A DNA stretch of 8,913 bases, from NCBI GenBank assembly GCA_016932145.1, contig JAFGDI010000333.1, positions 1 to 8,913 of the forward strand, given 5' to 3'. This document shows, piece by piece, positions 1 to 6,750 of the stretch; the stretch's first letter is position 1, and each line of letters begins with the position of its first letter. The notes beneath the pieces are model-generated. The model had not been told where the DNA came from. It saw only the letters and a program-made list of their open reading frames with translations, and made no database searches. Both the position numbers and the translations under genes were made by a program. Origin of the DNA: Sedimentisphaerales bacterium. Lineage in GTDB: Bacteria; Planctomycetota; Phycisphaerae; Sedimentisphaerales; SM23-30.

Positions 1-360
1 GAAGGCAAGCGTGAATTGCTGGAAGCTGTGGCTTTTGTCAAAGAACAGCCCGGCACTGAATATATGGACCTGCATGGCCGGAAGTTGGTTGATATAGCTA
101 TCAATCTGATTGTTGGCCATCTGTTCCTGCAGCAGTCGATCGCCCGTCCGGCACTGGAAGACAAGTTCTGTCAGCCAGGCAAGGATCAGAATATTTCTGC
201 TTATGATAACCATCGTAAGCACAAGGCAGTAGTTGCTCGTCGGTTCATTACCGGTAATGCTCCATTAAATACTGCTATGGCTCGTAAGATCGTTTGTGGC
301 GACCGCAGCACTATGACAGATTATGATACTATAGTTGGTCCGCTGCCGGAAGCTAACTGA
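1..360 (+). CDS. Acyl-CoA dehydrogenase-like protein, C-terminal part (5' end outside window)
   Basis: The frame is open from base 1 and stops with TGA at 358-360, giving 119 residues of a gene that begins upstream. The TTG at 16 is an internal leucine codon, not a start. The visible part is mainly alpha-helical: a helix around DLHGRKLVDIAINLIVGHLF is followed by a polar linker and a basic stretch, KHKAVVARRFITGNAP. This pattern resembles the helical C-terminal domain appended to some acyl-CoA dehydrogenases, where a late helix carries a conserved Ala-Arg-Arg-Phe-like motif. The flavin-binding and catalytic-base regions would lie upstream and cannot be checked, so the name rests on resemblance alone. 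If correct, the enzyme would make a trans-2-enoyl-CoA in fatty-acid or amino-acid degradation, passing electrons to ETF. A strong terminator lies 57 nt after the stop codon, so this gene ends its transcription unit. Confidence 0.5.
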   Translation, partial: EGKRELLEAVAFVKEQPGTEYMDLHGRKLVDIAINLIVGHLFLQQSIARPALEDKFCQPGKDQNISAYDNHRKHKAVVARRFITGNAPLNTAMARKIVCGDRSTMTDYDTIVGPLPEAN

Positions 361-416
361 AGTTTGACCTGCTGATAAGTAAGTAAACAGGCTTTTGTGT
401 CTGTGAAAAATTATTC

Positions 417-459
417 GCCTCTGACTGAACCTGACCGGGTTTGGTCAGAGGCTTTTTTT
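417..459 (+). terminator. Strong intrinsic (Rho-independent) terminator
   Basis: GCCTCTGAC (417-425) pairs perfectly with GTCAGAGGC (444-452). The helix continues inward through two G-T wobbles and AACC (428-431) with GGTT (438-441), leaving the six-base loop TGACCG at 432-437. Seven T residues follow directly (453-459). This is a classic stem plus U-tract on the + strand and should end transcription from the upstream dehydrogenase-like gene. No long A-tract precedes the stem, so it is probably one-directional. Confidence 0.92.
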
Positions 460-805
460 GTATGAATATTTGTAACTGGATTTGAAATTTTCTGGTGAGA
501 AACGAAGTGGCAGCATGGCGGCTCTTATTGTAAGTATGTGTCATTAAAGTGTTTATCTTGGCATTAGGTCGTTTATGTATGCAATTGATACGATTTATCA
601 GAGATATTGCCAGCAGGAATTCTCTCAATACTTGTATTAATAAGTTTTTATGGTTATTATGTACTGTCTGGATAAGGCGAGAATGCAGGAAGCACTGCGG
701 TTAAATGCAACTTCTTGTACTATATGGCATTAAAAAATGTTCCAGACTCAATTATTGATGCCAGAGTAAATACTGATAGTGATTTTATGATGGAGCTAAG
801 AACTG
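460..805. other. Gene-poor gap upstream of top6A, with weak promoter-like and small-ORF signals
   Basis: These 346 bases are AT-rich and contain no convincing gene. A possible sigma-70-like promoter is TTGTAT (632-637), a 17-base spacer, then TATTAT (655-660), which would start RNA near 667. In DNA this AT-rich such a match can arise by chance. A frame open from 676 contains an ATG at 724 and ends with TAA at 820-822, 32 codons that overlap the top6A start by 17 nt. It has no Shine-Dalgarno sequence and resembles nothing I recognise. GGAG at 792-795 serves the top6A ATG at 806. I see no tRNA, riboswitch or long repeat here. Confidence 0.5.
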
Positions 806-1909
806 ATGGCCAAAGCCTCTAAAACTGATAAAATAGATGTGATCAAGATGATCAGGGAATCAGCTAAAGATATTCACACCAAGATCAATTTGCTGTCGAT
901 ACCACATATGCGTATTCCGGTTCGGTCGCTGAATAATGTTGATTATGATGTCAAAAAAGGTTGTTTTGAGCTCAAGGGCAATATGAAGGAGCGAAATTTT
1001 ACCGTTAATACGGTTAAGACTTTTGCCCAGACGATGAAAATGATGGCCCTGAGCAAGGAACTGATCGAAACTGATGATATGGCAACAAAAAGAGAGGCGT
1101 ATTACATCAGCAAGAACTGGGCTGATGCGGCTTTTCGTGAGCAGCCTGAATCTGATACGGTAATGGAAGATATTGAGGCTATGTTTGGAGTTATCCGTGA
1201 GCGACTCAAGTTCATACCAGAGGAAAAGGGCGGTGAGGTTGCCGGTCGTCTGGAGGTAATAGATCGCGATCTGCAGGGGCATAAGCTCAAGATCGACTGT
1301 ACCAAGTTCGGTTCAGGATCCTATTCGATACCGATCGATGTCGAGCATCTGGAATTTCGCAGTAATGCCAAATTTATCCTGGCGATAGAGACAGCGGGTA
1401 TGTTCCAGCGTTTAGTGAAATATGGTTATTGGGACACCGCAAATTGCATATTGGTGAGCATGGGAGGTGTGCCAACCCGTGCCTGTCGTCGTTTTGTAAG
1501 ACGGCTTAGCGATGTCTTGAAGATACCGGTTTACGCATTTGTTGATGGTGACCCATACGGTTACTTCAATATCTACCGTACTTTGAAGGTGGGTTCGGGT
1601 AATGCTGCTCATCTGAATGAGTTTTTCTGTGTACCTCAGGCAAGTTTTCTGGGAGTTACACCGCAGGATGTTAAGGATTATGACCTGCCCACGCATAAGC
1701 TCAAAGAGGTGGATATTAAGCGAGCAAAGGATGCCTTGAAAAATGACCCCTTTGTGCATCATCATAAATTATGGCAGCGGGCAATTGACCAGATGTTGCG
1801 GGCCGGCACTCGTGTGGAGCAGCAGGCATTTGCCAAGCATGGCCTTGACTTTGTGGTCAAGCAGTATTTGCCCGATAAGCTCAAGGCGGTAGATAAGTTC
1901 CTGCCTTAA
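806..1909 (+). CDS. top6A: DNA topoisomerase VI subunit A (type IIB topoisomerase, Spo11-like)
   Basis: This is the DNA-cleaving subunit of a type IIB topoisomerase, which with ATPase subunit B relaxes and decatenates DNA through a double-strand break. The 367 residues match the usual subunit A length. The N-terminal half should form the winged-helix (5Y-CAP) domain and includes TKREAYYIS at about 94-102. The second tyrosine, Y100, aligns with the nucleophile that attaches to the DNA 5' end. The Toprim domain follows, with the metal-binding glutamate in AIETAG (E195) and the DxD pair in VDGDPYGY (D247, D249), so the enzyme looks catalytically intact. ATG 806 is the first start after an in-frame stop (797-799) and has GGAG 10 nt upstream. 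Subunit B normally lies next to A, usually upstream, but neither neighbour here encodes it. Only a minority of bacteria are known to carry topoisomerase VI; most examples are archaeal. Confidence 0.93.
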   Translation: MAKASKTDKIDVIKMIRESAKDIHTKINLLSIPHMRIPVRSLNNVDYDVKKGCFELKGNMKERNFTVNTVKTFAQTMKMMALSKELIETDDMATKREAYYISKNWADAAFREQPESDTVMEDIEAMFGVIRERLKFIPEEKGGEVAGRLEVIDRDLQGHKLKIDCTKFGSGSYSIPIDVEHLEFRSNAKFILAIETAGMFQRLVKYGYWDTANCILVSMGGVPTRACRRFVRRLSDVLKIPVYAFVDGDPYGYFNIYRTLKVGSGNAAHLNEFFCVPQASFLGVTPQDVKDYDLPTHKLKEVDIKRAKDALKNDPFVHHHKLWQRAIDQMLRAGTRVEQQAFAKHGLDFVVKQYLPDKLKAVDKFLP

Positions 1910-1980
1910 GGTATCGAATCTGAACTGCGGTGGGTTTATAAGATAGCCCGAAAAAAATATTTCCCAGAGAGATCCATAAA

Positions 1981-4119
1981 TTGGTATATTTCAGAAGATT
2001 ATTAAAGTATGTATTTGTCCAAAAGCTAAATGTATTTGTTGCCATAGTAGCAGCCAGTATGACAGCGGCTCTTATGGCTGTTAATGTGACGGCTGTTATG
2101 CCGGTGATCCAGATGATGCTGGATGACAGTGGTTTACATGGCTGGGCAGAGGGGCGTATTGTCAGTCAGCGAAGCGGTGTTGTCTTTCTGGTGGAAGAAG
2201 CCAAAGAGCTGGAAGATGGTGTAATGTCAAGCCCGCAGCCCTTGATGGTAACTAAGATAGAAATCCTCTCAGAGGCTGGTAAAAGTCTTAATATAGGCGA
2301 TCAGGTATTTAATGCCTGGCCAGAGGAACCGGCTGATATTACCGGCGAGACACCCCAGAGTGCTGTTGAACTCATAGCATATCTGGCGGCAAGTGATCAA
2401 GAGCAAATATGGCTCAGGGTCCGTCATGTTGATGGCAAAGAGGCGGTCGTTGCCTTTAGTCCGGGAGAAAAACCAATCTGGATAGAATGGGCTCTTTCTC
2501 TGCTTGACCGTATTCCTCGTGGTCAGGGTGTTGATTATAAGTTCCGTTGTATTTCTGTTATGTTGTGGCTGACACTTATATTGGCACTGGTTCGTTGTGT
2601 ATTTCGCTTTACTCACGAATATACAGTGCGAAAGATATCGCTTACTTCTATTCGCAATTTGAGAAATGACACCTTTGCCCGTGCGATCAGGCTGCCCCTG
2701 AGTGTATATACTCAGGAAGGTGTTTCAGATACAATAAGCAGGTTTATTAACGATACTAATCTCGTCAGTCGGGGAATTACGGTGCTTTTTGGCAAGGCCA
2801 TGGTCGAACCGCTCAAGATCGTAAGCTGTTTTGTAATGGCATATATGATAGATAAGCAGATAACTCTTATCGTGCTGGCTAGTAGTCCGCTGGTGTTTTT
2901 GCTGGTATTAAAGATCGGCAAAAAGAGTAAGAAGGCGACAAAGCACTCTTTACAGAAATGGTCTGCTCTGTTGGGTAAATTGCAGGAATCATTCCTGGGT
3001 ATAAAGGTTATTAAGGGCTATCATCAGGAGAGCTGGGAGACAGATCGTTTTCGCAATGCGAACCAGGACCTGTATTCCCGGCAGATGCGTATGGCCAGGG
3101 TTGAAGCCTCAAGCAGTCCTTCGATAGAGGCTGTTGCCTTTACAGGAGCTTGTATAGGTTTTATGTTCGCCTTGCGTATGATACAGGGCAGCGATATGAA
3201 TCCATCGGGTTTTATTGTTTTAGTTGCGCTGCTGGCAACTGCGGCTGAAAGTGGTCGCAAATTAGGCGATATATTACCCCAGGTGCAGGAGGCCAATGCC
3301 TCTGCCCAGCGTGTATTTGAGCTGTATGACCGTGAGATCGAAACTGATCATCCTGAAGCGGTACAATTAGCACCCCTGCATAAAGATATGGAATTTCGTG
3401 ATGTCTGGTTTAGATATCCTGGCAGTGTTGAGCATAATCTCAAAGGGGTTAATCTCAAAGTCAAAGCCGGCGATACGGTTGCTGTTGTCGGGCCTAATGG
3501 TTCGGGCAAGACTACTTTGCTAAGTATGATACCTCGTTTCTTCCAATTGGAAAAGGGCCAGATATTCATTGATGGTATTGATATTTCCCGGGCGACGATA
3601 GAGTCATTACGCGGACAACTGGGTATCGTTACTCAAAATACGATCGTATTTAATGATACTATTGCCAATAATATTGCTTATGGCCGGCCGGGAACTGATA
3701 TAGAGACAGTTAAAGAGGCTGCTCGTCATGCCTATGCAGAGGAATTTATTCTGGAGAAAGCTAAAGGCTACGATGAACTGATCGGTCAGCAGGGTTCAAC
3801 CCTTTCTGGCGGTCAGTTGCAGCGTCTGGCAATTGCCCGGGCTATATTGCGTAATCCTTCAATATTGATATTTGATGAGGCCACCAGCCAGATAGATTCA
3901 GATAGTGAAGCCAAGATCCAGCGGGCACTAAAGGAGTTTTGTAAGGGGCGTACTGCTTTTATCATTGCACACAGGCTCAGTACGATAGTGGATGCCGATG
4001 TGATAGTTGTTATGGATAAAGGTCAGATAGCCGCCTGCGGCAGTCATAATGAACTGCTGGAGAGCTGTCAGTTGTATCGTACTTTGTATGAAACCCAGTT
4101 TGGCAGCAGAGATGCATGA
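1981..4119 (+). CDS. ABC exporter, fused permease and ATPase (MsbA/type IV-like) with a large external insertion
   Basis: This 712-residue half-transporter would form an inner-membrane homodimer that exports a hydrophobic or lipid-like substrate; the sequence does not show which. TM1 lies at about 15-45, TM2 at 190-210, TM3-4 at 265-312 and TM5-6 at 385-424. The nucleotide-binding domain has Walker A GPNGSGKT (504-511), Q-loop Q552, signature LSGGQ (608-612), Walker B ILIFDE (628-633, catalytic E633) and H-loop H664, so it should hydrolyse ATP. The D-loop reads SQID rather than the common SALD. Between TM1 and TM2 are about 140 mostly soluble residues (47-190), where MsbA has only a short loop. 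Residues about 90-160 look PDZ-like. The start is TTG, chosen because there is no in-frame ATG between the upstream stop (1939-1941) and this point, and the next Met (27) would cut into TM1. AGAGAGA at 1966-1972 is a possible Shine-Dalgarno sequence. The gap to top6A is 71 nt. Confidence 0.9.
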   Translation: MVYFRRLLKYVFVQKLNVFVAIVAASMTAALMAVNVTAVMPVIQMMLDDSGLHGWAEGRIVSQRSGVVFLVEEAKELEDGVMSSPQPLMVTKIEILSEAGKSLNIGDQVFNAWPEEPADITGETPQSAVELIAYLAASDQEQIWLRVRHVDGKEAVVAFSPGEKPIWIEWALSLLDRIPRGQGVDYKFRCISVMLWLTLILALVRCVFRFTHEYTVRKISLTSIRNLRNDTFARAIRLPLSVYTQEGVSDTISRFINDTNLVSRGITVLFGKAMVEPLKIVSCFVMAYMIDKQITLIVLASSPLVFLLVLKIGKKSKKATKHSLQKWSALLGKLQESFLGIKVIKGYHQESWETDRFRNANQDLYSRQMRMARVEASSSPSIEAVAFTGACIGFMFALRMIQGSDMNPSGFIVLVALLATAAESGRKLGDILPQVQEANASAQRVFELYDREIETDHPEAVQLAPLHKDMEFRDVWFRYPGSVEHNLKGVNLKVKAGDTVAVVGPNGSGKTTLLSMIPRFFQLEKGQIFIDGIDISRATIESLRGQLGIVTQNTIVFNDTIANNIAYGRPGTDIETVKEAARHAYAEEFILEKAKGYDELIGQQGSTLSGGQLQRLAIARAILRNPSILIFDEATSQIDSDSEAKIQRALKEFCKGRTAFIIAHRLSTIVDADVIVVMDKGQIAACGSHNELLESCQLYRTLYETQFGSRDA

Positions 4120-4154
4120 TCAAGGGTTTCAGTGCTGTTTTGATATGAGATACT

Positions 4155-4177
4155 GAGCGCATTGTTATGCGTCTCTA
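4155..4177. repeat. Dispersed palindromic repeat, copy 1 (upstream of glnS)
   Basis: CGCAT (4158-4162) pairs with ATGCG (4167-4171) around the loop TGTT. The stem extends to GAG (4155-4157) with CTC (4173-4175) across one bulged T (4172). Read on the - strand, 4177-4165 is TAGAGACGCATAA, identical over 13 bases to copy 2 at 5927-5939. Relative to the other copies the left arm has lost one A. It lies in the 88-nt gap between the exporter and glnS, with no T-tract typical of a terminator. Confidence 0.75.
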
Positions 4178-4207
4178 AGATGTATATATAATTGTGAGTT
4201 AAAAAAC

Positions 4208-5929
4208 ATGAGCGAAAACTGTAATTGCAATTGCGGTAATAATGATAATGTAAATCCGAATCGTGAGAGTCTTGACTTTGTCCGGCAGATAGTCGCTGAT
4301 GACTGTGCCAGCGGCAAATGGGGCGGGCGGGTAGCTACTCGGTTTCCGCCGGAGCCTAATGGCTATCTGCATATTGGTCATGCCAAGAGCATTGTGCTCA
4401 ATAGCGGCATTGCCCAGGAGTTTGCCGGTTCATTTAACCTGCGTTTTGATGATACCAACCCGGTTAAAGAAGAGGACGAATATGTTCAGTCGATAATGGC
4501 TGATGTCAGATGGCTTGGCGGCGACTGGCAGGACAGACTGTTTTTTGCCAGTGATTATTTTCAGCAGATGTATGACTGGGCAGTTGAACTTATTCGTAAA
4601 GGTAAGGCCTATGTCGATGACCTGACCCCGGAAGAGATAAGGCAGTATCGCGGCACTCTCACTGAGCCGGGGCGTCCCAGTCCTTATCGTGATCGCAGTG
4701 TAGAGGAGAATCTGGACCTTTTTGAGAGAATGAAAAAAGGCGAGTTCGCCAATGGGGCCAGGGTATTGCGGGCTAAAATTGATATGGCCAGTAATAACCT
4801 TAATCTGCGCGACCCGATCATGTATCGTATCTTACATGCCACTCATCATCGTACCGGCGATAAGTGGTGTATTTATCCGATGTACGACTGGGCGCATGGA
4901 CTGGAAGACTCTATTGAAAAAATTACTCATTCTATTTGTACTTTGGAATTTGAGAATCACAGACCGCTTTATGACTGGTTTCTGGATCAGCTTGATGGTG
5001 TGTTCCACCCGCAGCAGATAGAGTTTGCCCGGCTTAATCTTACCTATACGGTAATGAGCAAACGCAAACTGTTACAACTGGTAACGGAAAAGCATGTTAA
5101 TGGCTGGGATGACCCGCGTATGCCTACGGTTTCTGGTATGCGTCGTCGTGGTTATTCGCCTGAATGTATCCGCAGTTTTTGCAAGAAGGTTGGAGTTGCC
5201 AAATTCAACAGTACAGTAGATGTTGCTTTGCTGGAGCATTGTGTGCGGGCAGAGTTGAATAAGACCTCATCTCGTTATATGGCGGTGCTTGACCCGGTTA
5301 AGGTAGTTATTACTAATTATCCGGAAGGTCAGTCAGAGTATCTTGATGCGGTGAATAATCCGGAAGATGCTTCTGCCGGTAACCGCAAGGTTCCGTTTGG
5401 AAGAGAGATATATATCGAGCGTGAAGATTTCATGGAAGATGCCCCTAAAAAGTTTTTCCGTCTGACACCTGGTCGTGAGGTTCGCTTGCGCTATGCTTAT
5501 TTCATAACCTGTCAGGAAGTGATAAAAGATGCAACGGGTAATATAGTTGAAATCCGTTGTACTTATGACCCGGCTACACGCGGGGGCGATTCGCCTGATG
5601 GCCGCAAGGTGAAAAGTACGATCCATTGGGTTTCGGTTGCTGATAATGTTAAGGCCGAGGTAAGGATGTATGACCATCTGTTTGCCAAGCCAGACCCGGA
5701 AGATGTGCCAGAAGGCCAGACATTCCTCAATAGTATTAATCCCGAATCGCTTAAGGTGATCAATAATGCTGTTCTGGAGCCGGAGCTGGGTAAACTTCCT
5801 GCCGGTACCAGAGTACAGTTTGAGCGGTTGGGCTATTTCTGTGTTGACCCGGATAGTACCCCGGCCAGGAAAGTATTTAATCTGACCATTAACCTGCGTG
5901 ATACCTGGGCCAAAGAGCAGGTTAAGTAG
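4208..5929 (+). CDS. glnS: Glutaminyl-tRNA synthetase
   Basis: This class Ib cytosolic synthetase charges tRNA-Gln with glutamine, so the cell need not rely only on the GluRS/GatCAB amidation route. At 573 residues it is slightly longer than the E. coli enzyme (about 554). The Rossmann catalytic domain holds PPEPNGYLHIGH (47-58, HIGH signature) and RFDDTNPVKE (79-88). The KMSKS-type loop is VMSKR at 282-286, followed by WDDPRMPT and GMRRRGYSPE, segments typical of GlnRS rather than GluRS. The rest (about 340-560) corresponds to the two anticodon-binding beta-barrels. No domain is missing. ATG 4208 starts an unusual N-terminus, MSENCNCNCGNNDN, about 13 residues longer than in E. coli and with three alternating cysteines. 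The Shine-Dalgarno sequence is weak (GTGAG near 4195). TATAAT at 4187-4192 could be a -10 box but lacks a well-spaced -35. The TAG stop is part of a palindromic repeat. Confidence 0.97.
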   Translation: MSENCNCNCGNNDNVNPNRESLDFVRQIVADDCASGKWGGRVATRFPPEPNGYLHIGHAKSIVLNSGIAQEFAGSFNLRFDDTNPVKEEDEYVQSIMADVRWLGGDWQDRLFFASDYFQQMYDWAVELIRKGKAYVDDLTPEEIRQYRGTLTEPGRPSPYRDRSVEENLDLFERMKKGEFANGARVLRAKIDMASNNLNLRDPIMYRILHATHHRTGDKWCIYPMYDWAHGLEDSIEKITHSICTLEFENHRPLYDWFLDQLDGVFHPQQIEFARLNLTYTVMSKRKLLQLVTEKHVNGWDDPRMPTVSGMRRRGYSPECIRSFCKKVGVAKFNSTVDVALLEHCVRAELNKTSSRYMAVLDPVKVVITNYPEGQSEYLDAVNNPEDASAGNRKVPFGREIYIEREDFMEDAPKKFFRLTPGREVRLRYAYFITCQEVIKDATGNIVEIRCTYDPATRGGDSPDGRKVKSTIHWVSVADNVKAEVRMYDHLFAKPDPEDVPEGQTFLNSINPESLKVINNAVLEPELGKLPAGTRVQFERLGYFCVDPDSTPARKVFNLTINLRDTWAKEQVK

Positions 5930-5948
5930 AGACGCATAATTGCGTCTT
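5927..5948. repeat. Dispersed palindromic repeat, copy 2 (contains the glnS stop codon)
   Basis: AGACGCA (5930-5936) and TGCGTCT (5941-5947) form a perfect 7-bp stem with the loop TAAT; a G-T wobble (5929/5948) adds one more pair. The first three bases, TAG (5927-5929), are the glnS stop codon. Thirteen bases (5927-5939) match copy 1 on the opposite strand. The hairpin follows the stop codon directly but has no run of T after it, so it is a better fit for a repeat or mRNA-end structure than for an intrinsic terminator. Confidence 0.82.
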
Positions 5949-5974
5949 ATAAATGCAAGTTGAATATAATGCAG

Positions 5975-5980
5975 GGAGGA
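5975..5980 (+). promoter_or_regulatory. Strong Shine-Dalgarno sequence in the bioD leader, misplaced for the likely start
   Basis: GGGAGGAG around 5974-5981 is one of the best ribosome-binding matches in the window, yet the likely bioD ATG is 31 nt downstream of GGAGG. At normal spacing it faces an ATG at 5986 (wrong frame, 62 codons, no recognisable product) and a TTG at 5990 (bioD frame). Both lie within the palindrome at 5979-5998. A perfect TATAAT sits at 5965-5970, but no good -35 box lies 16-18 bases upstream of it. Confidence 0.45.
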
Positions 5981-5998
5981 GACGCATGATTGTGTCTC
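5979..5998. repeat. Dispersed palindromic repeat, copy 3 (bioD leader)
   Basis: GAGACGCA (5979-5986) pairs with TGTGTCTC (5991-5998) as eight base pairs, one of them G-T, around the loop TGAT. It differs from copy 2 at only a few positions: GAGACGCAT, then G instead of A, ATTG, then T instead of C, then GTCT. It overlaps the Shine-Dalgarno sequence before bioD and ends 12 nt before the likely bioD ATG. It lies about 30 nt after copy 2 in the same orientation. Confidence 0.78.
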
Positions 5999-6010
5999 TG
6001 CGAGAGAGCT

Positions 6011-6694
6011 ATGTCGATATATTTAATAACAGCAATAGATACCGGTGTGGGCAAATCAGTGGTTACCGGAATGCTTGCCCGGCAGCTCGCCCGGCAGGGG
6101 CGACGGGTCATTACGGCCAAGCCGGTACAGACTGGCTGTGGCGGTATGGCGGAGGATATTCTTATTCATCGTAAATTGATGGGAACTGGGTTGTTGCCAG
6201 AGGATAATGCCGGGCTTACCTGTAATTATACCTTTGATATGCCGGCGTCACCACATCTGGCGGCTCGTCAGGAAAATAAGGCTATTGACCCGGCATTGAT
6301 AGCCGATTCTATTAAGAAGCTATCTGCCAGTTATGATACTGTTCTGGTTGAGGGAGCCGGCGGATTACTCGTTCCCCTTACCGATAAGTTTCTGACCGTT
6401 GATCTGGCCTTCAGTAATAAATGGAAGCTGATTATAGTTACCACTCCCAGACTGGGCAGTATTAATCATACTCTGCTTACACTATTCTGTGCCGCCAGTT
6501 TCGATTGTGAAGTGGCTGCTGTAGTATATAATCACTATTGTCCCGAAGGTGAAAATGACCTTATAACACAAGATAGCCGCAATATTATCCAGACTCATCT
6601 TAAAATGCTCTTTCCCCAGGCCAGTTGGATAGAAATGCCCTGCATAACCGATTTCGATAACTTACCAGAGATTATAGGTATTACTTTGCTATGA
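6011..6694 (+). CDS. bioD: ATP-dependent dethiobiotin synthetase
   Basis: BioD closes the ureido ring of dethiobiotin from 7,8-diaminopelargonic acid, CO2 and ATP, the second-last step of biotin synthesis, in the cytosol as a homodimer. From ATG 6011 the protein has 227 residues, the normal size. The P-loop DTGVGKS is at 10-16, KPVQTG at 37-42 (K37 at the same number as the E. coli active-site lysine), SPH at 80-82 and VEGAGG at 113-118. RLGSINHTLLT further on is also typical. An alternative TTG at 5990 would add seven residues (start MCLCERA); it has better Shine-Dalgarno spacing but lies inside a repeat. ATG 6011 fits the family better, although only GAGAGAG directly before it could act as a ribosome site. 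No other biotin gene is present in the window: glnS lies upstream and a restriction cassette downstream. Confidence 0.93.
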   Translation: MSIYLITAIDTGVGKSVVTGMLARQLARQGRRVITAKPVQTGCGGMAEDILIHRKLMGTGLLPEDNAGLTCNYTFDMPASPHLAARQENKAIDPALIADSIKKLSASYDTVLVEGAGGLLVPLTDKFLTVDLAFSNKWKLIIVTTPRLGSINHTLLTLFCAASFDCEVAAVVYNHYCPEGENDLITQDSRNIIQTHLKMLFPQASWIEMPCITDFDNLPEIIGITLL

Positions 6695-6713
6695 TTTTAT
6701 AATCTGGTACAAT
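6686..6713 (+). promoter_or_regulatory. Candidate sigma-70-type promoter for the restriction-modification genes
   Basis: TTGCTA (6686-6691), a 16-base spacer and TACAAT (6708-6713) match the -35 and -10 consensus at 4/6 and 5/6 positions. RNA would begin near 6720, about 30 nt before the GTG start at 6751. The -35 box overlaps the last codons of bioD. A perfect TATAAT at 6698-6703 lacks a spaced -35. If real, the promoter would let the R-M genes be expressed independently of bioD. The match was made by eye, without knowledge of the host consensus. Confidence 0.4.
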
Positions 6714-6739
6714 ATGTTAATGGGATTATTGTGCTTTAT

Positions 6740-6745
6740 GGAGGT
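6740..6745 (+). promoter_or_regulatory. Ribosome binding site that fixes the GTG start of the endonuclease gene
   Basis: GGAGGT lies 5 nt before the GTG at 6751 and is the strongest well-placed Shine-Dalgarno sequence in the window. It supports GTG 6751 as the true start of the restriction gene. Confidence 0.8.
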
Positions 6746-6750
6746 GTCCT

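Noticed and set aside
353..628. 91-codon open frame on the - strand in the gap before top6A
   Set aside because: It runs straight through the terminator palindrome, has no ribosome site, and its composition (many Ser, Thr, Asn, Gln) resembles no family I know.
860..1282. 140-codon antisense frame within top6A
   Set aside because: It is a shadow of a well-supported gene on the + strand and shows no recognisable motif.
4187..4192. TATAAT upstream of glnS as a promoter
   Set aside because: The best -35 candidate (TTGTTA, 4162-4167) is 19 bases away and lies in the palindrome, and the leader would be only about 9 nt. It is too weak to list as a feature.
4752..5021. 89-codon + strand frame within glnS
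   Set aside because: It lies fully inside the conserved GlnRS catalytic domain in another frame and has no motif of its own.
5930..5947. Hairpin after glnS as an intrinsic terminator
   Set aside because: The stem is only 7 bp and no T-tract follows; the related copies elsewhere point to a repeat.
5986..6174. ATG with good Shine-Dalgarno spacing, giving a 62-codon frame at the start of bioD
   Set aside because: It is in a different frame from the clear BioD sequence it overlaps, and its Arg/Gly/Tyr-rich product is typical of a shifted frame. It is kept only as a possible decoy start.
6698..6703. Perfect TATAAT after bioD as the -10 box of the R-M promoter
   Set aside because: No -35-like hexamer lies 16-18 bases upstream. 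The TTGCTA/TACAAT pair that overlaps it fits better.
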